Assembly (NCBI RefSeq): GCF_013368755.1
Contig: NC_049563.1
Span: 5,580,001 to 5,644,000 of the forward strand
Direction of reading: 5' to 3'
From: Talaromyces rugulosus
Taxonomy: Eukaryota > Ascomycota > Eurotiomycetes > Eurotiales > Trichocomaceae
DNA length: 64,000 nucleotides
The position numbers were made by a program, and so were the translations under genes. Of this stretch, positions 45,418 to 56,407 are shown piece after piece. Under the pieces are notes generated by a model. It made no database searches and was not told the DNA's origin. It saw only the letters and a list, made by a program, of their open reading frames with translations. The first letter of the stretch is position 1. Each line of letters begins with the position of its first letter.

Positions 45418-46389
45418 GACTGCTCTTCTTTACCTGAGAACATTAGCATGGGATTTGAAAGTTGCACTATTGTTTGCCGGTGTTTATAGGCGTTTATTAG
45501 TGTGGTCATTCCAGGCGAGAAGTAGACAGAAAGGCATTCATGATTCAGCATTTGAGACACGTTACACTCGGATTCAACTGGTCGCAAAATATGGTTATCG
45601 TCACCTTATCACTGTGCATAGTGCCGCCACCGGAGTACGTTCTAGACCGAGGTAGACTCGATTTTCTTCATGTGGACTGATCACGGCACCCTGCAGCCTC
45701 AGGCCGGAGGCACACGGAAATCCCAAAAATCCAAACAAAAAAAGACACTAAAATAATAAAAATTTTTTTAATCAGGATCTGATGTGTCTGGCATGCAATG
45801 GGATTCGGCAGAAAGTGAAGATCACCATAGACAAGCTCCGCCGTGGGGCCTTGCATGACGCAAGCTAGGAAATTCCTGTCTGCTTGACCGCTCTTGATCC
45901 TTTGAAGAATGAGGGAGGGAGGGAGAAGAAAAAGGAAAGATAAAAAGGTCGAAAGAAGAGGGAAGAAAGACAAAAATGCAGGAATTACGGTTTGGGCAAT
46001 TTTCATGACCACCAAGAATTGATTGAGCATACTTCGTACCGAATCGCTGTATAGTCAGATTCTTCCCCGTGCGGAGAAAGGACGCACCAACGATTCACGG
46101 GCAAGAAAAAGCTGCTGATCGACCGCCAGCTCCACAGATTGCAACATTGATCATCCGCACCACTCAATGAGGGAGCAGGGCTATTAGTAAATCGTTACTA
46201 GTAATGAAGTCATCGCCCTGATCGACCATCCCCCTCTCATAGCTACTCCCTATTATTGTATACCGATATGCTGTAGAAAACAACAACCGTCCAACTGCAC
46301 ACTCTCGTTACATGCAGGAATGAACTCTTGTCGTTGTTTTTGGTGACATTTCATCAGAGCTGCAAAGGTCAAGATAAGAGCCAGCTTGT
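45418..46389. other. Intergenic region (972 bp) with purine tract
   Basis: Upstream of the arrestin-like gene. It contains a purine-rich run at about 45905-45970 with three GGG triplets and an A/T-rich patch at 45735-45775. No genes seen. Confidence 0.55.
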
Positions 46390-47907
46390 ATGGCGTCTGC
46401 GAAGCGATCTAGGGTCAAAAGGCTACTGTCTCCTCGCAGCCATTCGGACATCACCATCCGCACAACACTGCTCGAGCCGACGATATTCGTGGATACACCC
46501 CCTTCGGCGCCGTCGGTGCTGCGCGGCCACGTCGTGCTCGATATCTCAAAAGAAGTGCAGATTGGCCATGTCACCATCCGGTTTCGGGGAGTGATTCGCA
46601 CGAGGAAGTTCGGGGGCAGGACCGACGAACAATCTATCGTCGACCAGACATGGCCGGTTCTCGGGGCTGGTCCTCGAGAAGCACACGGCAGCAATTTTTC
46701 TGCACATCAGCGTTCTATCGAAAGAAGGCGATCATCCACGACTTCTCTCGGCCCCGGCATTCACCCCGGACAACATTCTGGGTCGGCGAAGGAACGTACA
46801 ACTCTCAGTTCGGGTCGATATGTCTACGACTTTGAGCTGACCCTTGACCAAACTCTCCCCGAGAGTTTTAATGTCGGCGGATGTCAGCTTATATACCATC
46901 TCCAAGCCGTGGTGCATCGGCCTGAAATGCTCAAGCGCGACGTTTCCCATAGCCATGAGGTCGCAGTGCTCCGTTGTCCGGACGAGATGTATCTGCATGA
47001 CATAGAACACATCAGTCTCGCGAGAACGTGGAATAAACAAATCCCCTACCAGATCGACCTGGGTGGGAAAGGGGCCCCGATTGGCAGCGATATCCCCGTG
47101 TCCATTAGCGTCTCGTGCCAGGAAATCCAATCCATTGCAGTACAAGTCTACCTCGGTCAAAAAATCCGGTTCCCCGGAGTGAAGGGGAAGGATTCCCAGC
47201 TGCGAAGAAAGCTGCTGTTGAAGGCTAGATGCAACGATTTAGCCACAAGAAAGTTTGGCGATACCTCAACTGCTGGAGAAGCTTTGCCGTACTTGAACCT
47301 TGATCGAAATGGCAAAACAGTGACTATAGAGGCGAATGTCCCTCTGCCTAATGAACAGTCGCGGTTTCTCGCGATGCATCCGGATGTTGAGTATGAGACA
47401 TTGCAGGCGACACATTCCCTGCTGGTATGATTGTTTTCCCTGTATTTTCTCTTTTAAAATGTTCAGGCAATTAACTTTTCTCAACAGTTTATCATAGATA
47501 TCGCTACACCACCGAAACACTCCTCTTCTAAGATGCCGACCCTGTGTCGGCTCACCGGTGAAACAATTTTTTGCCTTCGATCGCCCCATACTCGAGTCTA
47601 CAACATGTTCGTTCCTCAGTACTCGGCAGAAGATCTGCCATCCGAGGATAATCTGCTCAGCATTTCTCGGCCATCCGATCAAAGCGGACTGTTTTCAGAA
47701 TACGGCACCGCTCCTAGTTTACATGCGCGACACAGTTTAGCGCAGTCGATCGACACATTTTCTTCCTCTTCAACACGGCCCCAATCGTTTCCTCCCCCTG
47801 TGTACGAGAGAATGGCACCAAGACTTTCTTTGCCACCGCCGCCTACATATGAATCAATTCTGTGGAATGGTGGCCGGGTCCAAGAGGCGGTGCGAGTATC
47901 GTCCTAA
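46390..47907 (+). CDS. Arrestin-like trafficking adaptor with PY motifs
   Basis: Two exons (46390-47424, 47488-47907) give 484 residues. The first 345 residues form the N- and C-terminal arrestin beta-sandwiches (LEPTIFVDTPPSAPSVLRGH, EVQIGHVTIRFRGVIRT, YVYDFELTLDQTLPESF, VAVLRCPDEM, NKQIPYQIDLGGKGAPIGSD). The C-terminal tail is Ser/Pro-rich with two PPxY motifs, PPVY and PPTY, which bind WW domains of the Rsp5/HulA ubiquitin ligase. It should therefore recruit the ligase to plasma-membrane transporters or receptors for endocytosis. A loop of ~50 Ser/Arg-rich residues interrupts the N domain. It is not obviously CreD. Confidence 0.85.
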
Positions 47908-48019
47908 GTCCCGGTTTTCATCTCATGAAACTTTGCACCAATTCATAGAAACATAATTCTCGGGCCTCGAAATCAGAGCCCGAATTTAACCTTTTAAGGA
48001 ATACCAAATGTCATCGCAT

Positions 48020-48313
48020 CTATAGTGACAAATTGTCCGATCCGATGTAAAAACACATCAGCTGTTCATGTAAACAATGAGAACACCTTGGCCACTGGCG
48101 GTCACACGCAGTATTCCACTCCCTACAAGACTTGCAAGGAGGTGTTTCAGCCAGACTGAACTCACGCACAAGCGTGGCATTTTTTGCGTTCGTTTTCATT
48201 CTAGGTCGAATGTCTTGTTCCCCGGGGGAGCTGCTTTTGTTTCCCACAGAGGAAGACAGCCAGTGCAAGACACGCGCGAATCGTTCTCTATTTCGGTACT
48301 CGTCAACGGCCAT
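48020..48313 (-). CDS. 97-residue protein with a complete Zn2Cys6 cluster
   Basis: An intronless frame starting at the ATG at 48313. Residues 1-55 are polar (RFARVLHWLSS, then a Ser/Lys-rich part). Cys60, 63, 70, 77, 80 and 87 form an exact C-x2-C-x6-C-x6-C-x2-C-x6-C binuclear cluster, but the usual basic residues after the second cysteine are replaced by REWNTA. Only ten residues follow the cluster, and the opposite-strand arrestin gene ends 113 bp further on, so no room remains for a fungal-trans domain. It may be a mini DNA-binding protein, a competitor of full-length regulators, or the relic of a larger gene. No homolog is recognised. Confidence 0.5.
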   Translation of the reverse strand: MAVDEYRNRERFARVLHWLSSSVGNKSSSPGEQDIRPRMKTNAKNATLVREFSLAETPPCKSCREWNTACDRQWPRCSHCLHEQLMCFYIGSDNLSL

Positions 48314-48788
48314 TTGGGGCTGGTTCGGTTCTGGAGGGCGTCTATAAGAGACTGTCTTTGTTTTGTTTTTTTGAATATCTGGTTGAACATAATAGTAGCA
48401 CTTACATGTCCTTTACAAATTTGTTGAAGGTATCATTAATATAAGATTCTCCTCATAGCCCGAGCAGGCCCTCATTTCCTCTATTTACACTGACGGGGTT
48501 TCTTTGTCACGTCTTCGGACGACGCATGAAATATTGGAGCTTCAATCATTTTATTGTTGACGGTGCGCACGCACTGTGGGACACACTTCCGCCGGTCTCC
48601 CAAGGTCCTCGTGCGCCGTTGACGTCAGCCGCCAGCCTTTAAATGCAATGTTTATGCTTGTTCTTTGTGCTTGTTTCTGCTTCATACATGCACAATGTGC
48701 TGGCACATGTAATGATGTTCTCATATGTAATATTTCAGAATGGTATCATTATTGCTAAGAAAGAATGCCATCTAAATTCATAAGTTCA
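48314..48788. other. Intergenic region (475 bp)
   Basis: Upstream of the mini zinc-cluster gene and downstream of guanylate kinase. It holds a CRE-like palindrome at 48620-48627. No coding signal. Confidence 0.55.
48620..48627. promoter_or_regulatory. CRE-like palindrome TGACGTCA
   Basis: A perfect bZIP consensus, 307 bp upstream of the mini zinc-cluster ATG. Assigned from the motif alone. Confidence 0.4.
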
Positions 48789-49457
48789 CTACAAAGCTGG
48801 TCCATATATAAACTCCTCTAGCTCTTTATACGCCGTGTCCAAGTCATCATTGATAATAATCTTATCGTATACCCCAGCTTCAGTCTCGGCGTACTCAATC
48901 TCGACCCGGGCCTGGGTCACCCGCTCGCGAATATTAACATCGTTCTCGGTCCCGCGGTTTCGCAGTCGGGTCTCAAGGGAGTGGAGGCTGGGGGGCTTGA
49001 TGAAGACATAGCGCGCGTCCAGCTTCCGGCTCTCCTTGATCTGCTGCACGCCCTGCATTTCTATGTCAAGCACCACAACGCGTCCCTTTGCCGTCTGCGT
49101 GGCAATGGCCTCCTTGCTTGTGCCGTAGTAGTGCCCGTTGAACAGGGCGTATTCCAAGAAGGCGCCCTGGGAGACAAGGGCGGGGAACTCGGCAGGCGAG
49201 ATGAAGAAGTAGTCCTGGCCCTCGACCTCTTCCGGGCGAGGCTTCCGCGTGGTATGCGAGACAGACAGGGCGAATATGTCTGGGTGGGCGTCCGACAGCT
49301 TTCGAAACAGCGTGCCTTTGCCGACGCCGGAAGGCCCGGAGAGGATGACGGGGCGGCGGTCAGGCGGGTGTACTGGAGCACGAGTTAGTAAGGAAAACGA
49401 GTCTTAGTCGTTGACGGTGATTTAGATCGACATCTAGGAAGACTTACCGGCAGACAT
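48789..49457 (-). CDS. GUK1: Guanylate kinase
   Basis: Two exons (49448-49457, 48789-49372); the first encodes only MSA plus one base. The product is 197 residues, the usual length. It converts GMP and ATP to GDP and ADP in the cytosol, an essential step of purine nucleotide supply. The P-loop is SGPSGVGKGT. The GMP-binding region is SVSHTTRKPRPEEVEGQDYF, followed by FLEYALFNGHYYGTSKEAI and the Asp of VVVLDIEMQGV. The lid arginines occur in RLRNRGTEND. All core residues appear intact. It sits in a compact stretch with a Tudor-like gene upstream on the same strand. Confidence 0.96.
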
Positions 49458-49722
49458 AGTTACAGAGCCTCGCGCCTCGTGCTTGGAGCTTCGGGGCTCG
49501 CGGCGACGAGGTTGACCCAGCGGGGTTGGCGGGGCCGCTTCCTGGTTTCTTATTGGCTGTGCCCCCTGGTGTGGGGCATGTTATCTGCTAGGCTTCCTTG
49601 GGAATAGCGTCAACCTTATAGCTCTCCCTACGTCATTGCACTCTCTCATTCTCTCTTTCTCTCCTTATTACGTTCATCGTCAATGCTCAAGAAAACAAAC
49701 CGGTATTCACTCTATTTCCAGG

Positions 49723-50188
49723 CTACTTGATTATATTTTGCTCGTATATCGTTGTTTTCCGGCCAGTAGCCTCGTTCTCCACCTGTTCCTTTGTTAGTGC
49801 TGTACTGCAATGGGTGATGAACGCGCGCACTTCGTATCTCTGATCGGCCTCGCTCGCATTCACGCTGATACCGGACTGCTGGCCTGGCTCAGTGAGGATG
49901 GCTGTAATAATTCCGGTGCTCTGCTGCATGTTTGACTCTGGGTCTGTACATTAGCTACTATTGACTGGTATATATATATACTGGGAGCAATGCAGCGACA
50001 TTTCAAAAAAAGGGGCGGTGTATGTGGGACATAAATTTTGAACCTCTAGATTTCTAGAGATGCCTACCTCCTACAGAACGGTATTCCACGCTTTGTCCTT
50101 GTTCATACCTCGCCCTCTTGACAGGCGTCCCGAGCTCGGCGTGGCCCGGAGCGATTGTGTTTGGTCGAGTGAGATTCCGGCTAGCCAT
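49723..50188 (-). CDS. Small Hva1/Tudor-domain-like protein
   Basis: Two exons (50068-50188, 49723-49943) give 113 residues. After a basic N-terminus (MASRNLTRPNTIAPGH) comes a block resembling the Hva1 Tudor domain (PF11160): QGQSVEYRSVG at the start, STGIITAILTEPGQQ, then RYEVRAF and a C-terminal segment (TGRKTTIYEQNII) close to the family's GKxTxxxExNI ending. The spliced junction falls inside the domain and keeps phase. Proteins of this type are small, nuclear or cytosolic, of unknown function; the family name comes from a hypervirulence-associated protein, which does not imply virulence here. Confidence 0.65.
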
Positions 50189-50520
50189 GGAGTCAAATTC
50201 TTGTTAGCTATGAGGATAAATGTAAGTATATAACCTTTTGCCTGTGTGAGGATATGGATGATGGCGTTTGCCTCCGAATCATCATTTCGTCAAGGCGTAT
50301 TCATTTCTTGCCACCTCACGACCATTCGAACATTAAAGTAGTAAGATGTCACAGCAATTTACACGTAGGTTGTCGAGAAAACTAAGCCAAGCCTGAAAGT
50401 TTCAATGTTATTATAGTTCAGAGATTTCTAGAATGATATTGATGTAATATGAAGTTATAAATACGTCGTTTGGAGAGACCTAGCCATGGTAATATCGCGT
50501 GCTCCACAACTTTTCAGACT
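50189..50520. other. Intergenic region (332 bp)
   Basis: This lies between the STAND gene terminator and the Tudor-like gene start, both on the minus strand. Nothing specific recognised. Confidence 0.5.
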
Positions 50521-53060
50521 TCAATCGTCCGTAGGCTGTTTGGCACCATGGTCTACCAAAATCTTTGCAATGTCATGTCGACGATTTTCCAATGCCCATT
50601 CAAGACTTGTAATGCCAAACCTATCTTTTCTGCTAGGGTCTGCATCAGCCCGCAGCAAGCGCTCAACAACTGGCAGGTGGCCGCGGAATGTCGCAACGAT
50701 CAGCGGGGTGGCCTCGTTTCGTCCTCCATGGGTGTTGCAAGTCGTTTCGCTTTCCAGGAGCCTGTCTACAACTGGAAGCAGTCCAAAAGAGGCAGCATAA
50801 TAAAGAGGCATGGTTTTCAGGGCTCGTCGAGCCGGGGCTTCAAACAAAATTAACTGTGCCCATGAGGTGTAGTTTCCGCCACCGTGTTCCTGACGTGTAG
50901 AAAACAGTTTCATCACGGACTGTAAATCGGCCCCAGTAAGCCCGGATCCTAAAGATTGAAGAGCGTAGCAGTGGAAAGCCCAATTATCTGACGCATAACG
51001 AAACAACGGATTTTCATTTAGGCGTTGGTTGAGTGATGGCTTGTCTTGACATGGATGGTCGAAATTTCTGAAGCCTAGGTATGTAAGACATTTCTCAAAC
51101 ATATTCCTGGTAGCTTCCGTTTCATCAATGCTGAAGAATGCCGCACATCCATGCTTGATCAGATCCGAAGTTAAATAAGCCTGTACAGATGAGTGAGCGA
51201 GGGTAATAATCGACGTCTTTTCATCATAGCTAACTAGGCCTTGACAGATGTATAGAATGGCCTTTGGGTCACATAATTTGCATTCGTCGTCGAGGAGTTC
51301 ATCTCCCCTATCTATGACGACCGCTTCGTTGAGTGCAGCAAGGCGCATTGGCTGATAGCTATAGGTCAACCATACCAGTGCTTCTCTAGCTATTGACCGG
51401 TCACTAGAGGAGATACTCCCTAGGATAAGCTCATATGTACCGTTGAGGCCTTCGGGGATTTTTTCCAACGCTTTCATAACGTCCCGGCCTGTTCGCTGTG
51501 CGCTAAGCAGGTCGATTTGGCACTGAACATAGCGAAACCTTGATAGAAGGGAGTGTATACATTAGCAACCAGCTCGTGCATGATACTACCACTTGCAATC
51601 TTACATTCCGTCTGCCTTTTTTGTCAAGGTCGCTATGATTTGATTCTTAGCATCAGGGCTTAGGCGGCGGAGTGATGGCCGGGACTGCAACTGCTCATAG
51701 ATGAACGCGTGGATGTCGTCTTTGTTAGAGTTCGATTGCATTCGAACTTTAAACAGCGACTTGTCGCTATAAATAGCAGGTGGAGGTGTCGTACTTGTAA
51801 CCATGATGAAGAGATTAGGTATTGAATTCACCAAGCTGGATAAAATGGAGAAAAAGGCGTCACTTTCAGCACTTTCGTTGACCGCATCAACAAAGAGAAT
51901 TATCTTTTCCAAATGTATCAAGTTCCGGCACACAAGGTCCACTAGTGCGTCAATTGTAGGGAGAACCCTTCGCTCAAATGAATCCCTCAGATCTCGTAAT
52001 ATTTCAGGAAATGTCGAAGATAGTTGGCCCAAAAGACTGCCGATGAAATGATCCGGCTGCTGAGACATGGCGGAGCGAAAAGAACAGTAAAAGTAAAGAA
52101 TCTGCGTCGATGTACTTTCTTGAATAGCATTTTTTGTCTTTTCGATAGCTGCTGAACTAGAAAATGGTTTGATCAGTCGGGTTTCCTACGTGCTTCAATT
52201 TACTGGGTTACTCACCAAAGAACAGTCTTTCCGGATCCAGCTAAGTGACGGATTAGGCAACGAAGAAATGGATCTTAGATTGGAATAGAACGATAACGTA
52301 CACTTTCCCTCTAGGTATAGAAACCTAGATTGGTGTCTTCCGGAAATCCACTCCTCGAGGTGTTTATCGATAAACCAACGTCCAGTTCCAGCTTGGCATG
52401 TAGAAAATGCTCTATGATGCATTGTTTCAAGGTCAACAGGGTAGAGCCAATATTTGATTTTTCGATTCAGGTCACCTAGAAAATGTTCAGCACGCAAGCT
52501 TTTAATTAAAAAGAAGGAAAATCGCACGGTCACTATTTTGTTTTATTTCAAGTGTCGTACTTTCTAGGGCATCGATCGACAATGCAGTCGCTTTTTCTAA
52601 CTCTCTTTTTCTTCTGTTAGTACCGGGCTTACATGCCGAAGAAATGGTAAACCAACACTTGATCGTTCATCAAAACCAATATGAAGTAGGTCTTTAACCT
52701 TTCCAGCTTCGTGATCTTTTCCCGCAGCTCCGACTTCTTGCCTGGCCATCCTAAATGTTTCAATGATGACTGGCCTCGCGATGCTCTTTTGACCAAATCG
52801 TCAAGTATTTCAGTAAGAAGATCCCGCGTATACAACCAGGTGTTGTTGAATGGCCCAGGAATCAAATACTGCTTGTCGTTGGCGAGAAATTCGTCATCAG
52901 ACCGCATTTGTTCGACAATCGCTTTAAGGGCGAAAAGCTCGCCAAGCAAGTCCTGGATTTCCTGTCGAGCATTCTTGACCGAGGTTCCAAAGTCGTATGC
53001 CTGCTTGGCTGTGCTCATGAGCTGGATGATGAGGCCAGCGATGGAGATGGGATCGCCCAT
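50521..53060 (-). CDS. NACHT-ankyrin STAND (NLR-like) protein
   Basis: A multi-exon gene of about six exons, starting MGDPISIAGLIIQLMSTAKQ at 53060. The N-terminal ~135 residues match the helical fungal STAND N-terminal domain. After linker exons comes CQAGTGRWFIDKHLEEWISG, then a Walker A created by splicing, GKSGSGKT, in front of a 25-nt exon. Walker B is IILFVDAVNE, where the usual DALDE is altered. A winged-helix/HAHA-like part follows (YELILGSISSSDRSIAREAL, LAHSSVQAYL). Three ankyrin-type repeats close the protein (YYAASFGLLPVVDRLLE, LIVATFRGHLPVVERLLRA, RRHDIAKILVDHGA). NLR-like fungal proteins are linked to non-self recognition and regulated cell death. The exact splice sites of exon 2 are uncertain. 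Confidence 0.82.
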
Positions 53061-54003
53061 GGCCCCTTGGCCCTTTTTCTCGCGCTCTTTTCCTTTGTTT
53101 GGTTTATAGCAAATAGCGTATTCTTTTATGCCATGTGTCGCATGAAATATGGAATTTTGCAAGGCGGTATTGGATACCAACATTGAAGCTGAGCACTACC
53201 GAGGGGCTAGTGCGGGGTATGTATACATGTACATCCATTCAATGAACATTTGAAGTCTTACTGAATATTCTCTCTTATACAATATTGCTCTGTCTGCTGA
53301 AAGTGTCATTTGGCCCTGAAAATTGATAGATACATACAATATTACGCATGAACCCTCAAGAAATTAGATGTCCCTTTGTAAAAAGGTTGGACTTTATAGT
53401 GTTTACCCTGAAAATATAAGGGGGGAGAGATCGATACATTACCAATGCAAATGATCCTATCCTATCTCGTAGTTAGATAGCATATCTCAGATCGTGAGAG
53501 GATATGGTAATATAAAATAGTTAACATTCCACACCCAATTTTCCTGCTCTTATTAAATAAGCCCAACGACGAAAGTCATCCTAGTCCAAACTTTGTAAGC
53601 TCATAACTACAGTACCACAACAATCTACCAGTCTCAGGAAATCCACCGACAGTGGTCAAGACCGCCTGAAAACGTCACATTTTGACATTTTCTCCTACTG
53701 TGTCTGGCAGGGGATTACGAATCGAACCTCCAAAACTGTCGATCGATACGCTTCTCGGCGCACCCCACCAGCGTCAATCTGACGTTGAACGTTGAAACTG
53801 ATGGCGAATTTCGCATTTGATAGGCGGCTGCCATGCTTTTGGGCCTGGGGTGCCTGTACGGTTTTCATGGACTACACCAATCAAATGCATCGCCCTTGGT
53901 GCGTCAATGGTGACGTTCGTTGTCAGCGATGCAAGTCCCTTTCCCCAGGCACTGAGATTTTCTCTTAATACAGCGCTGATAGCCCTTCGAAGCACTAGAG
54001 TTG
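53061..54003. other. Divergent intergenic region (about 940 bp)
   Basis: This lies between the STAND gene and the SDR gene, divergent. AT-rich with no coding signal. A B-box-like segment near 53715 lacks a tRNA fold. Confidence 0.55.
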
Positions 54004-55008
54004 ATGACCAGTATAATCTCTAAAACTTCCATTAACCTTTATCGAGCAAAGAAAGACATCATGACACACGACCACGCTGTATCGAGTAATGCGGCCGTTC
54101 CAATTCAGGAGCGCCAGCCCACGGGGGACGAGAAAAGTACGCAGAAACGATTTAGCGAGTTTGACCTTGAAGGAAAGGTCTTTACTGTCACTGGGGGTGG
54201 TCGAGGGCTAGGCCTGACCATGGCCGAGGCATTAGTCGAAGCCGGAGCACAAGGTGCGTAGTTGATGGCATTTATCTCTGTCGCAACGAGGATCTAACAA
54301 GTATCAACAGTCCACTGTCTCGACCGTCTCCCGTCGCCAGAAGACGAATTCATCCAAGCCCAAAAACGAGCGAATCCGGCATACGGCGGCTCTCTTCACT
54401 ACCACTGCATGGACGTGCGAGACGCCGAGGATGTCGCGCATAAAATGAGTAAAATTGCGGGTATCAAGGGGCGGCTCGACGGTCTACTGGCCGCTGCAGG
54501 AATAAACCATGTCGACAGCGCGTTCGGGCATTCGCAAGCAGATATCAACGAAATAATGAGCATCAACTACACGGGCCTGTTCATCTGCGCCACCGAGGCG
54601 GCCAAGCAGATGATGAAATACAAATGCTCGGGCTCGATCCTCCTGGTGGCTAGCATTAGCGGAATCATGGCTAACAAGGGCATGTGCGCGCCCGTATACA
54701 ATTCGTCCAAGGCGGCCGTCATTCAACTGACGCGGAGTCTCGCTATGGAATGGGGTCAGCCAGACAAAACCGGCAAGAAAAGCATTCGAGTCAATTGTCT
54801 TTGTCCAGGCCACGTTGTGACTGCGATGGTCGAGAAGATCCTCGCCGATGATCCTGAATCGAGAAAGGTCTGGGAGTCGGAAAATATGCTGGGCCGCTTA
54901 GCGCAGCCTGAGGAATTTCGAGGAGCTGCCCTATATTTATTGAGTAGCGCGAGCAGCTTTATGACCGGTGCGTCGCTCGTCATTGATGGGGGGCACACGG
55001 CATGGTGA
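54004..55008 (+). CDS. Short-chain dehydrogenase/reductase (classical SDR)
   Basis: Two exons (to 54253, then 54311-55008). Starts at 54004 and 54061 are both in frame; the second (MTHDHAVSS) gives 296 residues, and the first would add a 19-residue Ser/Lys stretch that could be a weak mitochondrial presequence. The Rossmann motif is TVTGGGRGLGL. The LAAAGINH segment replaces the usual NNAG. Catalytic Ser is in VASISG, Tyr and Lys in YNSSK, followed by VNCLCPGHVVT and the C-terminal SFMTGASLVIDGGHTAW. It should be an NAD(P)(H)-dependent alcohol/polyol oxidoreductase; similarity by eye is to fungal sugar-alcohol dehydrogenases. Substrate not proven. Confidence 0.9.
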
Positions 55009-55895
55009 GATATTTTGTTTTCCATGTTCCAAATGAGGTGTCGATGGTGTCAATTTACAAGGTCGACCAACTTCAATGTAATATCTAGTTCAATGTGTCG
55101 TACATGTGCGTCGAGCGGAAATTCCAAGTACATCTATACTATAATCCAAATTGGTTCATTTTCGTCAGTAAGCATAGAAAATGTCTACCACGAATGATGC
55201 ATCATGGCAGGCCACTGAATCCCAAATGCTTTCATAACGTGGAAGACATCAGTTCTATCATGCCCACTATCAAACCAGACAGCGTCAATGATTGTCTTGA
55301 CAGTGCTCGCGAGCTTTCCATTGGACACAGGCGCGGACATGGCGCTAAATCAGTAAACGTATTTGTCGATTCCCATTTTCACGGCCACCTGGCCTATGGT
55401 TGCGATGGATAGCACGGGGGCCTCGACATGGTTTATCATCTGTTTGGCTTCGTTGGATTTGGCCCGCATGTTGAATGGCTAGATTGCGTTGGGTTATACG
55501 GCGACGCGTAGTTGTATGCTTGTGTGGTAGTAAGTTTGATCACCGATAATTGCGGCTACCGCCGCGGCCGGTAGACAACGGAATCAACATTGGCTGAACC
55601 AAGACCGACCGACCGTTGCCCAGAATGCATTGTCGAGACGCAGCCACCCATTGCTGTTGTTTGTTCGGCGAAGGAGGTTGCTGGGAAGAGAGGCGCGAGA
55701 CATAAACAGACAACAGACATCGCGACGCAGCAAATGGCGGCTAGGCCGTATCGGGCTAGAGCCTCACGTGGCCGTTCCTGCCCTGAACCCTGGTCTCTTG
55801 CCTCAACATCAATTGATGCACCTCAGCCTCAGCCTCCGCCAGCAGGTCAGCTTGCAGCATGCAGCTCGCCGTGTGGAAACTTACAAGCAGCACAT

Positions 55896-55898
<3 letters not shown>

Positions 55899-55928
<30 letters not shown>
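55899..55928. repeat. (GA)15 microsatellite
   Basis: Thirty bp of uninterrupted GA, about 480 bp upstream of the beta-mannosidase start. Confidence 0.95.
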
Positions 55929-55935
<7 letters not shown>

Positions 55936-56256
55936 AACGCGCTCAACATCATGCCACCGTTTGATTCGCATATTTTGCGGGGTAGTCTCGCCTTAGCCTT
56001 GCCCAGCCTCCCCACTCACTACCAACACCAAAGCTTAGCTAGCCCCTATTTATCTGATGGACTGCTTAATCGAGAGAGAGAACATGTCATTGCAATGCGA
56101 CCCAAGAAAAAAACCGCCGACAACAACATGGCACAATGATGACTAAGCCGCTGCTCAACGAGTTGCTTTCCGGAATTAACTAGCCGCTGCTTCAACGGTG
56201 CACCGCATTGGCCAAGTTTTGTCATGGACGTTGGAGAAGATTCAAAAAAGAAATGG

Positions 56257-56275
56257 AAAAAAAAAAAAAAAAAAA
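56257..56275. repeat. 19-nt poly(A) tract
   Basis: An uninterrupted run of A about 130 bp before the beta-mannosidase start. No target-site duplication or upstream cDNA-like sequence was noticed. Confidence 0.85.
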
Positions 56276-56407
56276 CTAAAAATAACGCCATCTCCGCAAC
56301 CCGCGTTGACTAATGCCAGTGACTCAGGCTAAGCACCGCGGCGGCCCCCCAAAAAGCAGAAAGCTTCCCCAACATCGCCAATCCATCGTGTTGAAGCCAA
56401 GTCAACA

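Larger units (their letters stand above)
55009..56407. other. Gene-free region (1.4 kb) with simple repeats
   Basis: Promoter side of the beta-mannosidase gene. It includes the (GA)15 microsatellite and a 19-nt A tract. Open frames here are driven by simple sequence. Confidence 0.6.

Noticed and set aside
45905..45972. G-quadruplex or regulatory purine tract
   Set aside because: Only three GGG runs occur together; too weak to claim.
53700..53740. B-box-like GGTTCGATTC on the minus strand, a possible tRNA
   Set aside because: No matching T-stem, acceptor stem or A box could be folded around it.
56257..56275. Poly(A) tract as the tail of a retroposed copy
   Set aside because: No upstream coding relic or flanking duplication was found.
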